Below, one piece after another: positions 33,783-43,487 of a stretch of 64,000 nt of DNA (positions are counted from its first letter, which is position 1; each line of letters begins with the position of its first letter). A program made the translations under genes and the position numbers. Below the pieces are notes generated by a model. That model was given only the letters and a program-made list of their open reading frames with translations. It had not been told where the DNA came from and searched no databases. Source of the stretch: Psychrobacillus sp040274765 (GTDB taxonomy: Bacteria > Bacillota > Bacilli > Bacillales_A > Planococcaceae); NCBI GenBank assembly GCA_040274765.1, contig JBEMAY010000008.1:1-64000 (forward strand), given 5' to 3'.

Positions 33783-34217
33783 CTATATTTTAGACACAAA
33801 AACAGGCTTTAATTTAACTAGAATAGATTCAGGTTCTAAACCCTCTCTTTCATGTTCCTCTACAACCCAATTAACGGAGAGAAGCTGTCTTAGAGTGTTC
33901 AGTTGTTGTTGGTTAAGCTCTAATAATTCAAATGTATTATCGACAATTTTATAGTCCTGATCCTCTAGTTTATTGAATTTCATTTTAAGTAAGTTTTTTA
34001 ATCCATTTAAGGTAATAAATTTTACCGAGTATCCATCTTCTAAAAGCTCGATAAAGTGTTCCTTATCTTGAAGGTATATATTAAGCAATGTTTCATATTC
34101 GGTAGAAAAAGTCTCTTCCCAGGAACGACCGTCTAACTTATTTAATAACTCCTGGTTGGACACCCCATTACTTCGTAAAGATTCTAGTAGAACTGCTTCC
34201 TTCATTGTTAATTTCAT
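33783..34217 (-). CDS. hypothetical protein, helical
   Basis: A 144-residue soluble protein with no recognisable family. It starts with a helix (KLTMKEAVLLESLRSNGVSNQELLNKL) that could be a helix-turn-helix-like unit and goes on with acidic helices (LLEDGYSVKFITLNGLKNLLKMKFN; VDNTFELLELNQQQLNTLRQLLSVNWVVEEHE). ATG at 34217 (reading down) has AGGGAG upstream. It stands alone next to the structured repeat and a bidirectional terminator. Coding is supported by length, start site and codon pattern. Function unknown. Confidence 0.7.
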   Translation of the reverse strand: MKLTMKEAVLLESLRSNGVSNQELLNKLDGRSWEETFSTEYETLLNIYLQDKEHFIELLEDGYSVKFITLNGLKNLLKMKFNKLEDQDYKIVDNTFELLELNQQQLNTLRQLLSVNWVVEEHEREGLEPESILVKLKPVFVSKI

Positions 34218-34278
34218 ATTGTCACTCCCTGTCTAGTAATCTATTCCATTAAGTATATCAAAAGAAAAAAACAAATAA

Positions 34279-34313
34279 ACACCAGATTGTATTATACAAT
34301 CTGGCGTTTTTTA
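34279..34313. terminator. bidirectional terminator hairpin
   Basis: CACCAGATTGTA (34280-34291) pairs with TACAATCTGGCG (34295-34306), with TTTTTT on the + side and a T-rich run on the - side. It sits upstream of the - strand gene starting at 34217, so on that strand it could also attenuate it. On the + strand it shields the next hydrolase gene. Confidence 0.75.
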
Positions 34314-34486
34314 GTTATTTATGGCTATGTTAAAGGAAAAGGTTGATTTATCGTAAAATGCTATACCCTACATTTGGTTTAATGATTTTCACCTAAACTG
34401 GATATTTATGTTAAAATATGGATAGGTTTATGAAGGGATTAGCTGAAGAAACGCTAAATCAGCATTCGTTAAAAAGGAGGGATTTT

Positions 34487-35356
34487 TTGAAAGATATAGA
34501 GTTGGAATATAAGGTAGTTGGCAGTGGGAAGTCTATTCTTATCCTAGAAACAGGGATAGGTGGTTCTTTTTATAATTGGTATCCTTTTATTCAAGAAATC
34601 AAAGAAGACTTTAAGATTGTTATGTACCATAGGGCTGGATATGGAAATAGTCCAGTTTCAAAAGAATTTCGAACAACTAAAAATATTGCTGAGGAACTTT
34701 ATGAACTTATTGAAAGAATAGATATCACTGAAAAGTTTGTTCTAATTGGTCATTCTTTTGGAGGCTTATGTGTACAGCAGTTCTCAAAAATGTACCCTAA
34801 CAAAATAAAGGGAGTAATCCTTATAGATTCTACTTCATATAATTTTAACAAGTTATACAATCTTGATATACCTGTAATGAATTCCTTAATTTCAATAGAT
34901 AAGATGGTAGAAAACAATATGGAGAACTCTAACAAATCAAAAGAGGAACTGAAAATTAAATTCAAGAATATGATTGTTGAGTACGAAAATACTTTACCTT
35001 ACAGCGAAGCAAAAGATTATGAGGAATTGATAACAAATCCCCTCTTCTTCAAGACAATTGCCAAAGAATTTGAAAACTGGAAAATTAGTAGCGATAATAT
35101 ATTAGAAATGGGTGATTTTCCTAACATTCCACTAATAGTAATCGCAAGAGATAAAGCAGTATCAGTAAAGGCTTTTGTTGAACATGACATACCTGTGGAA
35201 GAAGCAATTTTATATGAAGATACTTGGCGTGAGTTGCAGATAGAATTATCTCATTCGTCTAAAAAAGGCGAGATAGTTATTGCTGAAGGAAGTGACCATG
35301 ACGTTCACTTAGACAGACCTGATATTATAATTCAGTGTTTGAAAAGATTTTTATAA
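34487..35356 (+). CDS. alpha/beta hydrolase
   Basis: A 289-residue hydrolase. It has the oxyanion-type stretch LETGIGGSFYNWYPF, VMYHRAGYGNSP, the nucleophile elbow IGHSFGG (Ser), an acid position near VIARDKAV, and the late His in EGSDHDVHLDRPDII. The catalytic Ser and His are clear. The substrate is unknown (esterase or hydrolase family). I chose TTG 34487 because AAGGAGGG at 34474-34481 is ideally placed. The frame is open to ATG 34418, but that start has no ribosome binding site and would add 23 residues. Single gene. Confidence 0.83.
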   Translation: MKDIELEYKVVGSGKSILILETGIGGSFYNWYPFIQEIKEDFKIVMYHRAGYGNSPVSKEFRTTKNIAEELYELIERIDITEKFVLIGHSFGGLCVQQFSKMYPNKIKGVILIDSTSYNFNKLYNLDIPVMNSLISIDKMVENNMENSNKSKEELKIKFKNMIVEYENTLPYSEAKDYEELITNPLFFKTIAKEFENWKISSDNILEMGDFPNIPLIVIARDKAVSVKAFVEHDIPVEEAILYEDTWRELQIELSHSSKKGEIVIAEGSDHDVHLDRPDIIIQCLKRFL

Positions 35357-35555
35357 CAATGAACTTCTAATAGGATAGGTATTAAATGAGCTTGGAGATA
35401 CATTTCCCCCAGCTCATTTTTATGTATATTCTTATTTACTATGAAATAACATATATAATCTTGTCCTCAGAATGCGAAGTCCCTCAGTCTTAACTTGTCT
35501 GCGGTTTCCCATGTTCCATGTACACTTGCCAAGATAAGCATTTGTTTTTTCTTGC

Positions 35556-36488
35556 TCAAATCGCTTTCCATTTTCCTATTGTCGAGGAATTGAAACCAAC
35601 TAAATAAAGTTGTAAATACTTCGTAGAAACACCATTAAACCGACTTATCCATTTCTTTAAACGGGAATGGTAATTATTAATATTATTGAGGTGGTAGATG
35701 CCTTTCTTTACATATTCTTTCTTACTGCCGTTTATGATGATGTGCTCCACATCGTTAGTAGATGTGTAAGATTTGTAAGAATTGTGAGCATCGGAAATAA
35801 GCACCGTATCATTCTTAAAATGCGATGTACGGGTGTTATCAATTTGTTCCATTAGAATTCTACCTGAACCGACTCGCTTTGAAAGGGTCGTTTTGTTTCG
35901 GTCTCTAGCTACTAATACACAGACTTGTTCATTGGAAATACCTCTTTTGGTAGCGGAACCACCACGATTTCTTGGTTTGCGATTCGGAATACCTCTTCGC
36001 CCTTTATGGCTTTCTAAGAAGTATGTTTCATCTACTTCTACTAGTCCTTCAAATATACCGATACTTTCTTTTGCGAGAGCAGACAGCACTTTATGCCTCC
36101 AGTAAAAAGCAGTTACGTGAGTGATACCAATTTGTGAAGCTGTTTCACGAAGTGATAGACCATTCAACATACACTCTATAAATGGAATCCATCTGTCTGC
36201 CTTTTTCGAGCGATACATAGGGGAATTTGTCAAATCACTGCTTAATTTATAACAGTCTTTGCACTTATAACGTTGTCGACCATCTCGTTTCCCGTAACGA
36301 ACCACTGATGTACTTCCACAATGTCGACAATGAAAACCATGAGAAAACTTTCTCTCTCTCAATTCACCGATTAAAGATCCTTGTTGTGAGGCTGACGGCG
36401 AGAAATGGCGAGTTAGATAATCTAAAATGTATTCTTTGTCCTTATCATTCAAGGAAGAAATATTAGCTATTATGTTCGTTAAAGTCAT
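35556..36488 (-). mobile_element. IS1595-family transposase (ISXO2-like)
   Basis: A 310-residue transposase. There is an N-terminal zinc ribbon (CRHCG ... CKDC, about residues 53-80), a central helix-turn-helix region (LSLRETASQIGITHVTAFYWRHKV) and an ISXO2-like DDE domain with VEVDETYF (Asp), LISDAHNSYKSY (Asp) and a C-terminal NYHSRLKKWISRFNGVSTKYLQLYL. Length and motifs indicate an intact gene. ATG 36488 (reading down) follows GGGG. Clear terminal inverted repeats were not found. GTCCTC near 35461 against GAGGAC near 36534 is a weak candidate pair, without matching 8-bp flanks. Acquired by transposition. Confidence 0.9.
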
Positions 36489-36576
36489 TTGAATTGCCCC
36501 TATTGTATTGTATACAGTCAGGATACTACAAAAGAGGACGATTTATTCAAAATCAACCAATAACTTTAACATAGCC

Positions 36577-37074
36577 TTATTTATTTAATTTCCATACTGC
36601 AAAGTTTAATCCTAGAGCAAACGTTACCCAGCCGATGTACGGGACCATCAGCGCGCCAGCAGTAGTATCTTTCTTTTGGAATTCATAAGCTGTCATGGCT
36701 ATTGCCCCTAATAATATGGTCATTTCAATGAGTGCTGTTCCTCTAAGACCCCAACGGAAAAACAAGAATGACCATAAGAAATTTAAACCTAACTGTAGAT
36801 CATAGAGGGGAATTGCTGGCGATTGCTTATCATCCTGTTGGACTTTTTGGTCAGCACGATATTTGGCTAGTCCCATCATTGCATAAAGGGATGTCCAAAC
36901 TATAGGGAAGACGGGAGCAGGGGGCGCGAAGGAAGGCTGCTTTAATTTTTTGTATTTCTTTTGTGCATTCCGATTGGCTAACCAACCCGTAATAGAACCT
37001 CCTATAACAGGTACTAGAATACTAATCGCTAACTTTTTTTTATCTAATTCTCCATTAACTTTTAATACTTCCAT
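36577..37074 (-). CDS. TspO/MBR family membrane protein
   Basis: A 165-residue protein with five membrane segments of the tryptophan-rich sensory protein / benzodiazepine receptor family. Signature stretches are KQPSFAPPAPVFPIVWTSLYAMMGLA, LQLGLNFLWSFLFF and VPYIGWVTFALGLNFAVWKLN. TspO proteins bind porphyrins and tetrapyrroles and affect stress responses. GGAGG precedes the ATG. It lies just beyond the transposase and divergent from the YunD-like gene. A possible link to the HssRS-like system (porphyrins) is only thematic. Confidence 0.9.
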   Translation of the reverse strand: MEVLKVNGELDKKKLAISILVPVIGGSITGWLANRNAQKKYKKLKQPSFAPPAPVFPIVWTSLYAMMGLAKYRADQKVQQDDKQSPAIPLYDLQLGLNFLWSFLFFRWGLRGTALIEMTILLGAIAMTAYEFQKKDTTAGALMVPYIGWVTFALGLNFAVWKLNK

Positions 37075-37217
37075 TTGATTACCTCCTAAATAGTTGTCTT
37101 ATGTAATAATCATTCCCTAATTACATTGGAATACGCCAAGATTTTTAAACAATATAGAGTTAATGGAATTATTAGAATATGATATGATAATAGAATATCC
37201 GGGGGGAGACATTACTC

Positions 37218-38609
37218 ATGACAAGATTAAAAATCTTACATACAAATGATATACATAGTCAATTTGATAATTATAAAAAGGTTGTTTCTTTAATTCGAAA
37301 GCATCGAGATGAACATACGATTGTGTTAGATGGAGGAGATTTTGCTGATTTTAAAAGCATCGAGCTGCAGGGAACTAGAGGTATAGCTGCCATCGAGCTG
37401 CTAGAGGCTGGGGGTTACGATGCTATTACAATTGGTAACAATGAAATGTTTAACGGAGTCGATACGCTAGAGCATATGACAAGCAATAGTTCAGTTCCTT
37501 TTATAAGTAACAATCTAGTGAAAAAAGATGGCACACCTATTAACGGAGTACATAAGAGCACTATTTTAGAAAAGAATGGTCTTCGCCTTCTTATTACTGG
37601 TTCTTCACCAGACATGGGTGTTTTTAATGATGGTCTTGGCATTCATATGCATGATTATACGAATGCTATCCGAGAAGAGATTCAAAGAAACAAAGGGAAA
37701 TACGACGTATGTATTCTACTAAGCCACGTGGGCACATTTGCAGATGAACCGTTAGCCAATGAAATAGAAGAAATAGATATAATTATTTCTGCGCATGATC
37801 ATAAACTTTTTAAAGAAGCTAAGATCATTAATAATACTATTATAAATAGTGCAGGAAATTATGGAGAGTATCTAGGAATTGTTGAAATGGAAGTAACGAA
37901 TAAGAAGGTAACTCTTCTCCACTCGGAGACAATTTCCACTAAAGAAACACATGAGGACCCTCAAATTATTTCCGTCTTAGAGGGGAACAAGACAAAGGCA
38001 GTGAACGTATTAAGTCAACCGCTATATACGCTAGATCACCCACTCTGGCATGACGTAGTAGAGGAGAATCCTATTAGTAATCTAATTGCCGATGGATTGA
38101 AGGATATGCTAAAGGCAGACATTGGACTTATTAACAGTGGTATTTGTAATGCAGGTATCTTCCATGAGATGTCTAGAAAAAAACTAATAGAAATTTGTCC
38201 TTCGCCTTTGAATCCTACTCTTTTTGAGATTCAAGGAAAACATATCCAGGAAGCATTGCAATCATCCTTAGATGCCCAGGTTTGCTTGGGTGAGGGGCGA
38301 GGTCCAGGTTTTAGGGGGAGATTTGTGGGGAGATTACATGTTTCTGGACTAGAAGTTGAGCACGATGGAAAACATATTAAAAGTATCTATTTAAATGAGT
38401 TTCCAATGAAAGAAGAGAAATGGTATTTAGTTGCAAGCTCTGATTATTTACATAGGGGATCTGGTTATCCTAGTTTAGCCATTAATCGCAATGAAACCTA
38501 TTGGGCAGAAGAAATTAAGGATATCATTCAAATATATGGAGAGAAACCTGAGTTTGTAGAGTCTGCTTATCAAAATAGAAGGAAGCAAGTAGCTAAAATA
38601 AGGGGATAG
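37218..38609 (+). CDS. YunD-like 5'-nucleotidase-family metallophosphatase
   Basis: A 463-residue protein without a signal peptide. The N-terminal metallophosphatase domain has LHTNDIHSQ, LDGGDFADF, TIGNNEMF, LLSHVG and ISAHDH, giving the two-metal centre. The C-terminal 5'-nucleotidase domain starts near residue 275 (ENPISNLIADGLKDMLKADIGLINSG). Size and lack of a secretion signal match B. subtilis YunD. It probably hydrolyses nucleotides or related phosphoesters in the cytoplasm. The start follows GGGGGGAG. It is 3 bp upstream of the DmpA-type peptidase, so the two are co-transcribed. Confidence 0.86.
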   Translation: MTRLKILHTNDIHSQFDNYKKVVSLIRKHRDEHTIVLDGGDFADFKSIELQGTRGIAAIELLEAGGYDAITIGNNEMFNGVDTLEHMTSNSSVPFISNNLVKKDGTPINGVHKSTILEKNGLRLLITGSSPDMGVFNDGLGIHMHDYTNAIREEIQRNKGKYDVCILLSHVGTFADEPLANEIEEIDIIISAHDHKLFKEAKIINNTIINSAGNYGEYLGIVEMEVTNKKVTLLHSETISTKETHEDPQIISVLEGNKTKAVNVLSQPLYTLDHPLWHDVVEENPISNLIADGLKDMLKADIGLINSGICNAGIFHEMSRKKLIEICPSPLNPTLFEIQGKHIQEALQSSLDAQVCLGEGRGPGFRGRFVGRLHVSGLEVEHDGKHIKSIYLNEFPMKEEKWYLVASSDYLHRGSGYPSLAINRNETYWAEEIKDIIQIYGEKPEFVESAYQNRRKQVAKIRG

Positions 38610-38612
38610 CAT

Positions 38613-39668
38613 ATGAAACCAATGAAAATACGACAACGTGGCGTTACAATCGGAAAACTACCAGTGGGCGAAAAAAATTGCATTACTGATGTAGCAGGAG
38701 TCCAAGTTGGCCATGTAACACTAGATCACCAACTTAGTGAGGGTGAGCATGCTTGTACAGGAGTCACTGCCATACTTCCACATGGCGATAACCTATTTCA
38801 TCAAAAAGTGGTCGGAGCTAGCTATATATTAAATGGCTTTGGCAAAACAACTGGTCTCGTACAGGTAGATGAGTTAGGGGTTATTGAGGCTCCTATTATG
38901 CTAACCAATACATTTGGCGTCCCAGCGGTTACGCAAGGTACTTTGACGTATATGCTAAAAGAAAATCCTGATATTGGGGTGTCTACAGGTACGATCAATA
39001 TTGTGGTTGGAGAATGTAACGATGGGAGACTAAATTCTATACGTGAGCTTCCAGTGGAACCTAAGCATGCAGTAGAGGCAATTCAAAATGCAACTTCAGA
39101 GGCATCTTTAGAAGGAGCGGTTGGTGCAGGGAAAGGAATGATTTGCTTCGGTCATAAAGGAGGGATAGGATCATCCTCTAGGATTGTATATGATACATCC
39201 AGCGATACAGCCTATACTATCGGGTGCATGGTGCTAAGTAACTTTGGAAAGAAAGAAGAATTCCAGGCTGAACGGTATAAAGCAAAGGGTAATAGTTCCG
39301 TACCGTCATATCCTATACCAGCAGATGGCTCCATCATAATAGTTTTGGCAACGGATGTACCTCTCGGAAATAGCCAGCTTAAGCGAGTGGCCAAGCGTTG
39401 TGGTATTGGATTAGGGAGGACAGGGAGTCACTTTAGTAACGGAAGCGGCGACATTGTCATTGCCTTTTCAACTGTCCATAAAATTCCTCATGTCTCTGAA
39501 GACAGTGTGGAAATACGATATGTCCTAAGAGACGACCACGCTGTTATGAATGATCTATTTCAAGCAGCTGCAGAAGTGACGGAGGAAGCAATTTTAAACT
39601 CCTTGTCTCAGGCAGTCACTACAAAAGGACGTCTTGGTGAGATGGTATATGCTTATCCATTTGAATAA
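38613..39668 (+). CDS. P1/S58-family aminopeptidase (DmpA-like)
   Basis: A 351-residue enzyme of the DmpA / L-aminopeptidase D-esterase family. These are Ntn-type hydrolases that self-cleave before a serine. The predicted cleavage is Gly239-Ser240 in PADGSIIIVLATDVP. Other blocks are ITDVAGVQVGH, TGVTAILP, LTNTFGVPAVTQG, VVGECNDG and GAVGAGKGM. It is the last gene of a two-gene unit with the YunD-like gene, 3 bp apart, and is closed by a terminator. Substrates of relatives are N-terminal D- or L-amino acids of short peptides and amides. Confidence 0.9.
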   Translation: MKPMKIRQRGVTIGKLPVGEKNCITDVAGVQVGHVTLDHQLSEGEHACTGVTAILPHGDNLFHQKVVGASYILNGFGKTTGLVQVDELGVIEAPIMLTNTFGVPAVTQGTLTYMLKENPDIGVSTGTINIVVGECNDGRLNSIRELPVEPKHAVEAIQNATSEASLEGAVGAGKGMICFGHKGGIGSSSRIVYDTSSDTAYTIGCMVLSNFGKKEEFQAERYKAKGNSSVPSYPIPADGSIIIVLATDVPLGNSQLKRVAKRCGIGLGRTGSHFSNGSGDIVIAFSTVHKIPHVSEDSVEIRYVLRDDHAVMNDLFQAAAEVTEEAILNSLSQAVTTKGRLGEMVYAYPFE

Positions 39669-39672
39669 AAAG

Positions 39673-39715
39673 AAAAACAAAGGAAACGGGGCACTGGCTT
39701 GATTCCTTTGTTTTT
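39673..39715. terminator. terminator between peptidase gene and topB
   Basis: AAAAACAAAGGAA (39673-39685) pairs perfectly with TTCCTTTGTTTTT (39703-39715); symmetrical, so usable from both convergent genes. Confidence 0.88.
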
Positions 39716-39730
39716 AATAAACAGTCTAGA

Positions 39731-41872
39731 TTATTTAAACTCTAATTTTACTTTACCTTCTTCTAGAGCAAGCCTTGCATCAAACTTTTGACCATTTTCA
39801 GCTTCAAACCCCTTGATAGTGTTTGTTATTCCTTTTGTACAAAGCAGCTTGATTTGACTAGGGGTTATTTTCTTCTTTAAGAAAAAACCATTGAATGTTT
39901 GAGTACATCCATTTTTATAATTGGTACAGCCGTAAAAATTTTTACGTGCTACAATGGATCCTTGTCCACATTTAGGGCATGGAGCAATCGGTTCCTGTTT
40001 AAACTTTGCATATTTCGAACTTGGTTCTCTTGGAGGAAGCTTGATCGTAATGTTTTTGGTTTTTAGCTGATTAGGTGTTTCGTTAATCAGGCTATAGATA
40101 AACTTTGCTATACTTCCAAGGAATCGATCCTGAGAGCCTTCACCATTTCCTATTTTCCGTAAATAGTTTTCCCATTTAGCAGTCATAGAAGGGCTGGAGA
40201 GAAGATTGCCTTCAATCGCCTGACAAAGGACTCGCCCTTTATCAGTAATGGAAACTATATTTTTGGTTACCTTTATATAGTTGTGTCTTTTTAAGGTTTC
40301 AATAATCCCACTTCGAGTAGCTTCGGTTCCTAAACCTTCTACTTCCTTTAAAATCTCCGTTTCATCCTTATCTTCTATTAGCTTTCCGCAGGTTTTCATC
40401 ATGGCAATCAATTGGCCCTCTGTATATGGTTTTGGAGGAGTTGTCTTGCCTTCTTTAATTTCAATCTTACTTGAAACGGATTCCTGCTCTTTTAAAGGAG
40501 GGAGTGTTGGTTCTTCTTTTTCCTTTTCGTTAGATGAGCGAACAAAGAGTGCCTTCCATCCTTTATCTACCTCGGTTTTCCCTGTCGTAAAGAACGGCAA
40601 GCCGTTGACATCCGTAGTTACTTTTGTTTCTGTATACAGATAATCTGTATGGAACATACCTAACGTCGTTCGAATAATCTCTTCATAAAGATTCCGCTCA
40701 GTCGGCGAAAGCCTTCCTAGCACGGACATAGATGGAATTTTTTTTGTAGGTATAATAGCATAATGCTCCTGAACCTTTGAGCTATCCACATAGCGTTTGC
40801 TCGGGGTACGAGAAGCTATTGGAAAAGGTTGGTTGATTAGTCTTTGGTAATCCTCCACCTGTCCAACAATATAAGCAAACTCATTTGGTGTAATGTGACG
40901 AGAATCAGTTCTTGGATACGTCACTAACTTTTTTTCATATAGTCCTTGCATCGTTTTCAAAACATCTGCTGGACTGATTTTCCATAATCTATTGGCAGTA
41001 GCTTGCAATGTCGATAGAGAATGAAGTTGAGGTGGAGGGATTTTTTTATCCTGTTTCACCACGGAGGTAATAACACCTGGTGAATTAGGTTGGATATTAT
41101 GCTTAGCTAGAAGTGCTCGAATAATTTCCCTATTTGATTCTTTTGCTTTCGCTTTTCCCTTATAGCTTCCATGCTCTGCTGTAAAGATGCTCTCTACCTC
41201 ATAAAAGGGCTCTGAAACAAAATTCTCAATTTCCATTTGTCGTTGGTAAATCAAATATAGTGTAGGTGATTGAACGCGACCGATTGGAAAAACATCTTGG
41301 ATTCCTTGTTCCTTTAATAATAGTGAATATAAACGAGAAGCATTCATACCGACAAGCCAGTCACTGATTTGTCGTGCTTTTGCCTCCTCATACATTAGTA
41401 AATCCTTTTGGTTATTTTGGAGATTAGCAAACCCTTTTCGAACTTCATCTATTTCTAAAGAGTTAATCCATAAACGTTTAATAGTTTTTCCTCTAGCGCC
41501 TGTTTGGTTATAAATACTATAAAAAATATTAGAGCCTTCACGGTCAACATCGCAAGCGTTAATGACCGTATCGGTAGATTTAATGAGTTTTTTAACTATC
41601 GTAAATTGCTTCGCTTTACCTTTTGCTACTTGAAATTCATAGCGATCTGGTAGAATGGGCAGGCTGGCAAGTGACCACCTGTTCCACTTAGGGTCGTAAG
41701 CTTTAGGTTCCTTTAATTCTACTAAGTGTCCGATTCCCCAAGTGATAAAAGCTCCTTCGGGAAAGATAGGTGAGGGGAGGATTTCAATATAGCCTTCATG
41801 GCGTTTTACTGAAAAAGCATCTGCATATGCCTTCGCTTGACTTGGTTTTTCAGCAAGTATGACTGGTTTCAC
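39731..41872 (-). CDS. topB: DNA topoisomerase III
   Basis: A 713-residue type IA topoisomerase that relaxes and decatenates DNA by single-strand passage. The TOPRIM domain opens with VILAEKPSQAKAYADAF and has DVDREG (residues 108-113). The active-site Tyr319 is in VTYPRTDSRHIT. The body includes QISDWLVGMNASRLYS and GRVQSPTLYLIYQRQ. Near the C-terminus is one zinc-ribbon-like cluster (CPKCGQGSIVARKNFYGCTNYKNGC). This layout is the TopB form of Bacillales. GTG 41872 (reading down) follows AGAGGTG. Monocistronic. Confidence 0.95.
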   Translation of the reverse strand: MKPVILAEKPSQAKAYADAFSVKRHEGYIEILPSPIFPEGAFITWGIGHLVELKEPKAYDPKWNRWSLASLPILPDRYEFQVAKGKAKQFTIVKKLIKSTDTVINACDVDREGSNIFYSIYNQTGARGKTIKRLWINSLEIDEVRKGFANLQNNQKDLLMYEEAKARQISDWLVGMNASRLYSLLLKEQGIQDVFPIGRVQSPTLYLIYQRQMEIENFVSEPFYEVESIFTAEHGSYKGKAKAKESNREIIRALLAKHNIQPNSPGVITSVVKQDKKIPPPQLHSLSTLQATANRLWKISPADVLKTMQGLYEKKLVTYPRTDSRHITPNEFAYIVGQVEDYQRLINQPFPIASRTPSKRYVDSSKVQEHYAIIPTKKIPSMSVLGRLSPTERNLYEEIIRTTLGMFHTDYLYTETKVTTDVNGLPFFTTGKTEVDKGWKALFVRSSNEKEKEEPTLPPLKEQESVSSKIEIKEGKTTPPKPYTEGQLIAMMKTCGKLIEDKDETEILKEVEGLGTEATRSGIIETLKRHNYIKVTKNIVSITDKGRVLCQAIEGNLLSSPSMTAKWENYLRKIGNGEGSQDRFLGSIAKFIYSLINETPNQLKTKNITIKLPPREPSSKYAKFKQEPIAPCPKCGQGSIVARKNFYGCTNYKNGCTQTFNGFFLKKKITPSQIKLLCTKGITNTIKGFEAENGQKFDARLALEEGKVKLEFK

Positions 41873-42245
41873 AATTTCACCTCTTCAAGATTCATATATT
41901 TATTGTGCAACAAAAAGGCTTAAAACACAAAGGACTAAAATATATAAGTTTTTAAACAGGGTTTATTTCTGGGGAGGGGGGAAGGTCGGCTTTGTAGGAA
42001 AGGGAGAAAAACTAGTTAATGTAATTGATAAAGCCAAGAAAACTTCGCCATAAACCTGATACACTTTGCTATAATTGTCACTATAAAACGGAGCTAAGAA
42101 TAAATACACCACTGAAGGAAAAGAAGTGGTGTTACGATGTAAAGCTAAGCAATGGAGTATAGCTAGAGGAGGATAGTTTGTTTTATTAGCTGTCATTTTA
42201 CTTCTCACAGCTTTCTTTGTGGCTTCTTGAAAGAATGGGATAACT
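41873..42245. other. intergenic region, promoter only
   Basis: No gene is supported. An extended -10 box TGCTATAAT ends at 42075 and is a plausible promoter for the MFS gene. A hairpin ACACCACT/AGTGGTGT (42106-42132) lies in its leader without a T tract. Open frames on both strands lack usable starts. A frame around 42181-42231 encodes a hydrophobic stretch behind AGAGGAGG but has no start codon. Confidence 0.5.
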
Positions 42246-43466
42246 ATGAACGATTCAAGCAATAATTTTGAAGGATATTCTATAAGGGACTTTCAATTTT
42301 GGAGAATAGTCTTAAGCCTAGGTATTGCATCTATGTTTATCTTTGGTGCCATGTACTCTGTGCAACCAATACTTCCGATGTTTACAAAGGAGTTTGATAT
42401 TACAGTCTCTCACTCCAGTATGGCGATGTCTTTGACTACAATTGGTCTTATAATAGGGCTAGTTGTTTTAGGATTTTTCTCTGATCGACTGGGGAGAACT
42501 GTATTTGTTAAATATTCAATTATAGGAGCTGTAATTCCTTTTTTTCTCATGGCTCTTACCGAAAACTTTGGATGGATTATATTTTTAAGACTTATCCAAG
42601 GATTTTTGTTAGCCGGAGTACCAGCTGCTGCATTAGCATATATCAGTGAAGAGATAGATAAGAAACATTTAAGTGTGGCGACAGCTCTCTATATCTCCTG
42701 TAATGCCCTGGGTGGAATGCTAGGTAGAGTAGTAACTGGATATACAACTGAATATCTCTCTTGGCAAACAGCTTTCTATATTTTAGGAAGCAGTGGTTTT
42801 TTGGTTTTTGTCCTAGTGATGTGGACCTTGCCTAAATCTAGGAACTTCCGAGCTCAGAAAGCAAGATTTAAAGAAGATATAGAAGGATTCTCCTATCATC
42901 TAAAAAACCCTTTCTTACTACTTATGTTCGGCTTAGGGATTGTACTTCAGCTCTCATTTACAGGGATATGGACATATATACCATTTCACTTGACTAGTGA
43001 ACCCTTTTCACTTTCTCTCGATGCTGTCTCTAATCTATTTTTCGCATATGGGCTTGGGGTAATTGGTTCTCCATTAGCAAGCTGGATCGCGGGAAAAGTA
43101 GGGCAAAGAAAAGTACTGATAACTGGAGTTTTTGTATTAAGCCTAGGTCTTTTGCTTACGATGAGTGGCTCCGTATGGGTCATCATTATTGGATTATGTG
43201 TAGTTTGCTTGGGCTTTTTTACTGCCCACTCTTTAGCAGCCTCCTCAGTAAGTAGAGAAGCGAATCACCATAAAGGAAGTGCGTCAAGCTTATATCTTGT
43301 TTCCTATTATATAGGAGTAGGGGCGGGCAGCACCTTGTTTGGCCCAATTTGGGAGAACTTAGAATGGAGTAGTTTTGTTCTCTTTACTTCAATTGTTCCT
43401 CTTATATATGTTTTGCTTGTAATACTAGTACAGAATCATAATACAAAAAAACAGTCCATGAAGTAA
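42246..43466 (+). CDS. MFS transporter (YnfM/arabinose-efflux-like)
   Basis: A 406-residue carrier with 12 membrane segments. It has motif-A-like GFFSDRLGRTVFVKYS after helix 2 and RLIQGFLLAGVPAAALAYISEE in helix 4. The second half carries SWIAGKVGQRKVLITG. The overall look is of the YnfM-type MFS group, mostly unassigned or drug efflux. The last codons form the left arm of the terminator and the stop codon lies in its loop, an economical gene end. The start ATG has only a weak GGGAT upstream. Confidence 0.85.
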   Translation: MNDSSNNFEGYSIRDFQFWRIVLSLGIASMFIFGAMYSVQPILPMFTKEFDITVSHSSMAMSLTTIGLIIGLVVLGFFSDRLGRTVFVKYSIIGAVIPFFLMALTENFGWIIFLRLIQGFLLAGVPAAALAYISEEIDKKHLSVATALYISCNALGGMLGRVVTGYTTEYLSWQTAFYILGSSGFLVFVLVMWTLPKSRNFRAQKARFKEDIEGFSYHLKNPFLLLMFGLGIVLQLSFTGIWTYIPFHLTSEPFSLSLDAVSNLFFAYGLGVIGSPLASWIAGKVGQRKVLITGVFVLSLGLLLTMSGSVWVIIIGLCVVCLGFFTAHSLAASSVSREANHHKGSASSLYLVSYYIGVGAGSTLFGPIWENLEWSSFVLFTSIVPLIYVLLVILVQNHNTKKQSMK

Positions 43467-43480
43467 TGGACTGTTTTTTT
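43445..43480. terminator. bidirectional terminator overlapping the MFS gene end
   Basis: AAAAAACAGTCCAT pairs with ATGGACTGTTTTTT. The loop GAAGTA holds part of the MFS stop codon. A run of seven T follows on +, and the symmetric arm serves the convergent YflT gene. Confidence 0.9.
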
Positions 43481-43487
43481 ATATATA

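Noticed and set aside
34418..34486. N-terminal extension of the alpha/beta hydrolase
   Set aside because: ATG 34418 lacks a ribosome site, and AAGGAGGG sits directly ahead of TTG 34487. Not fully excluded.
35440..36545. Terminal inverted repeats and 8-bp duplication for the IS1595-type element
   Set aside because: GTCCTC near 35461 and GAGGAC near 36534 are short and poorly extended, and the flanking 8-mers do not match. Ends could not be fixed.
42176..42231. Hydrophobic peptide behind AGAGGAGG
   Set aside because: The frame with the hydrophobic stretch has no ATG, GTG or TTG, and the TTG near the site runs into a stop after two codons.
41859..42262. Small open frames on both strands upstream of the MFS gene
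   Set aside because: No ribosome binding sites, overlap with the topB start and with a likely promoter, and odd composition.
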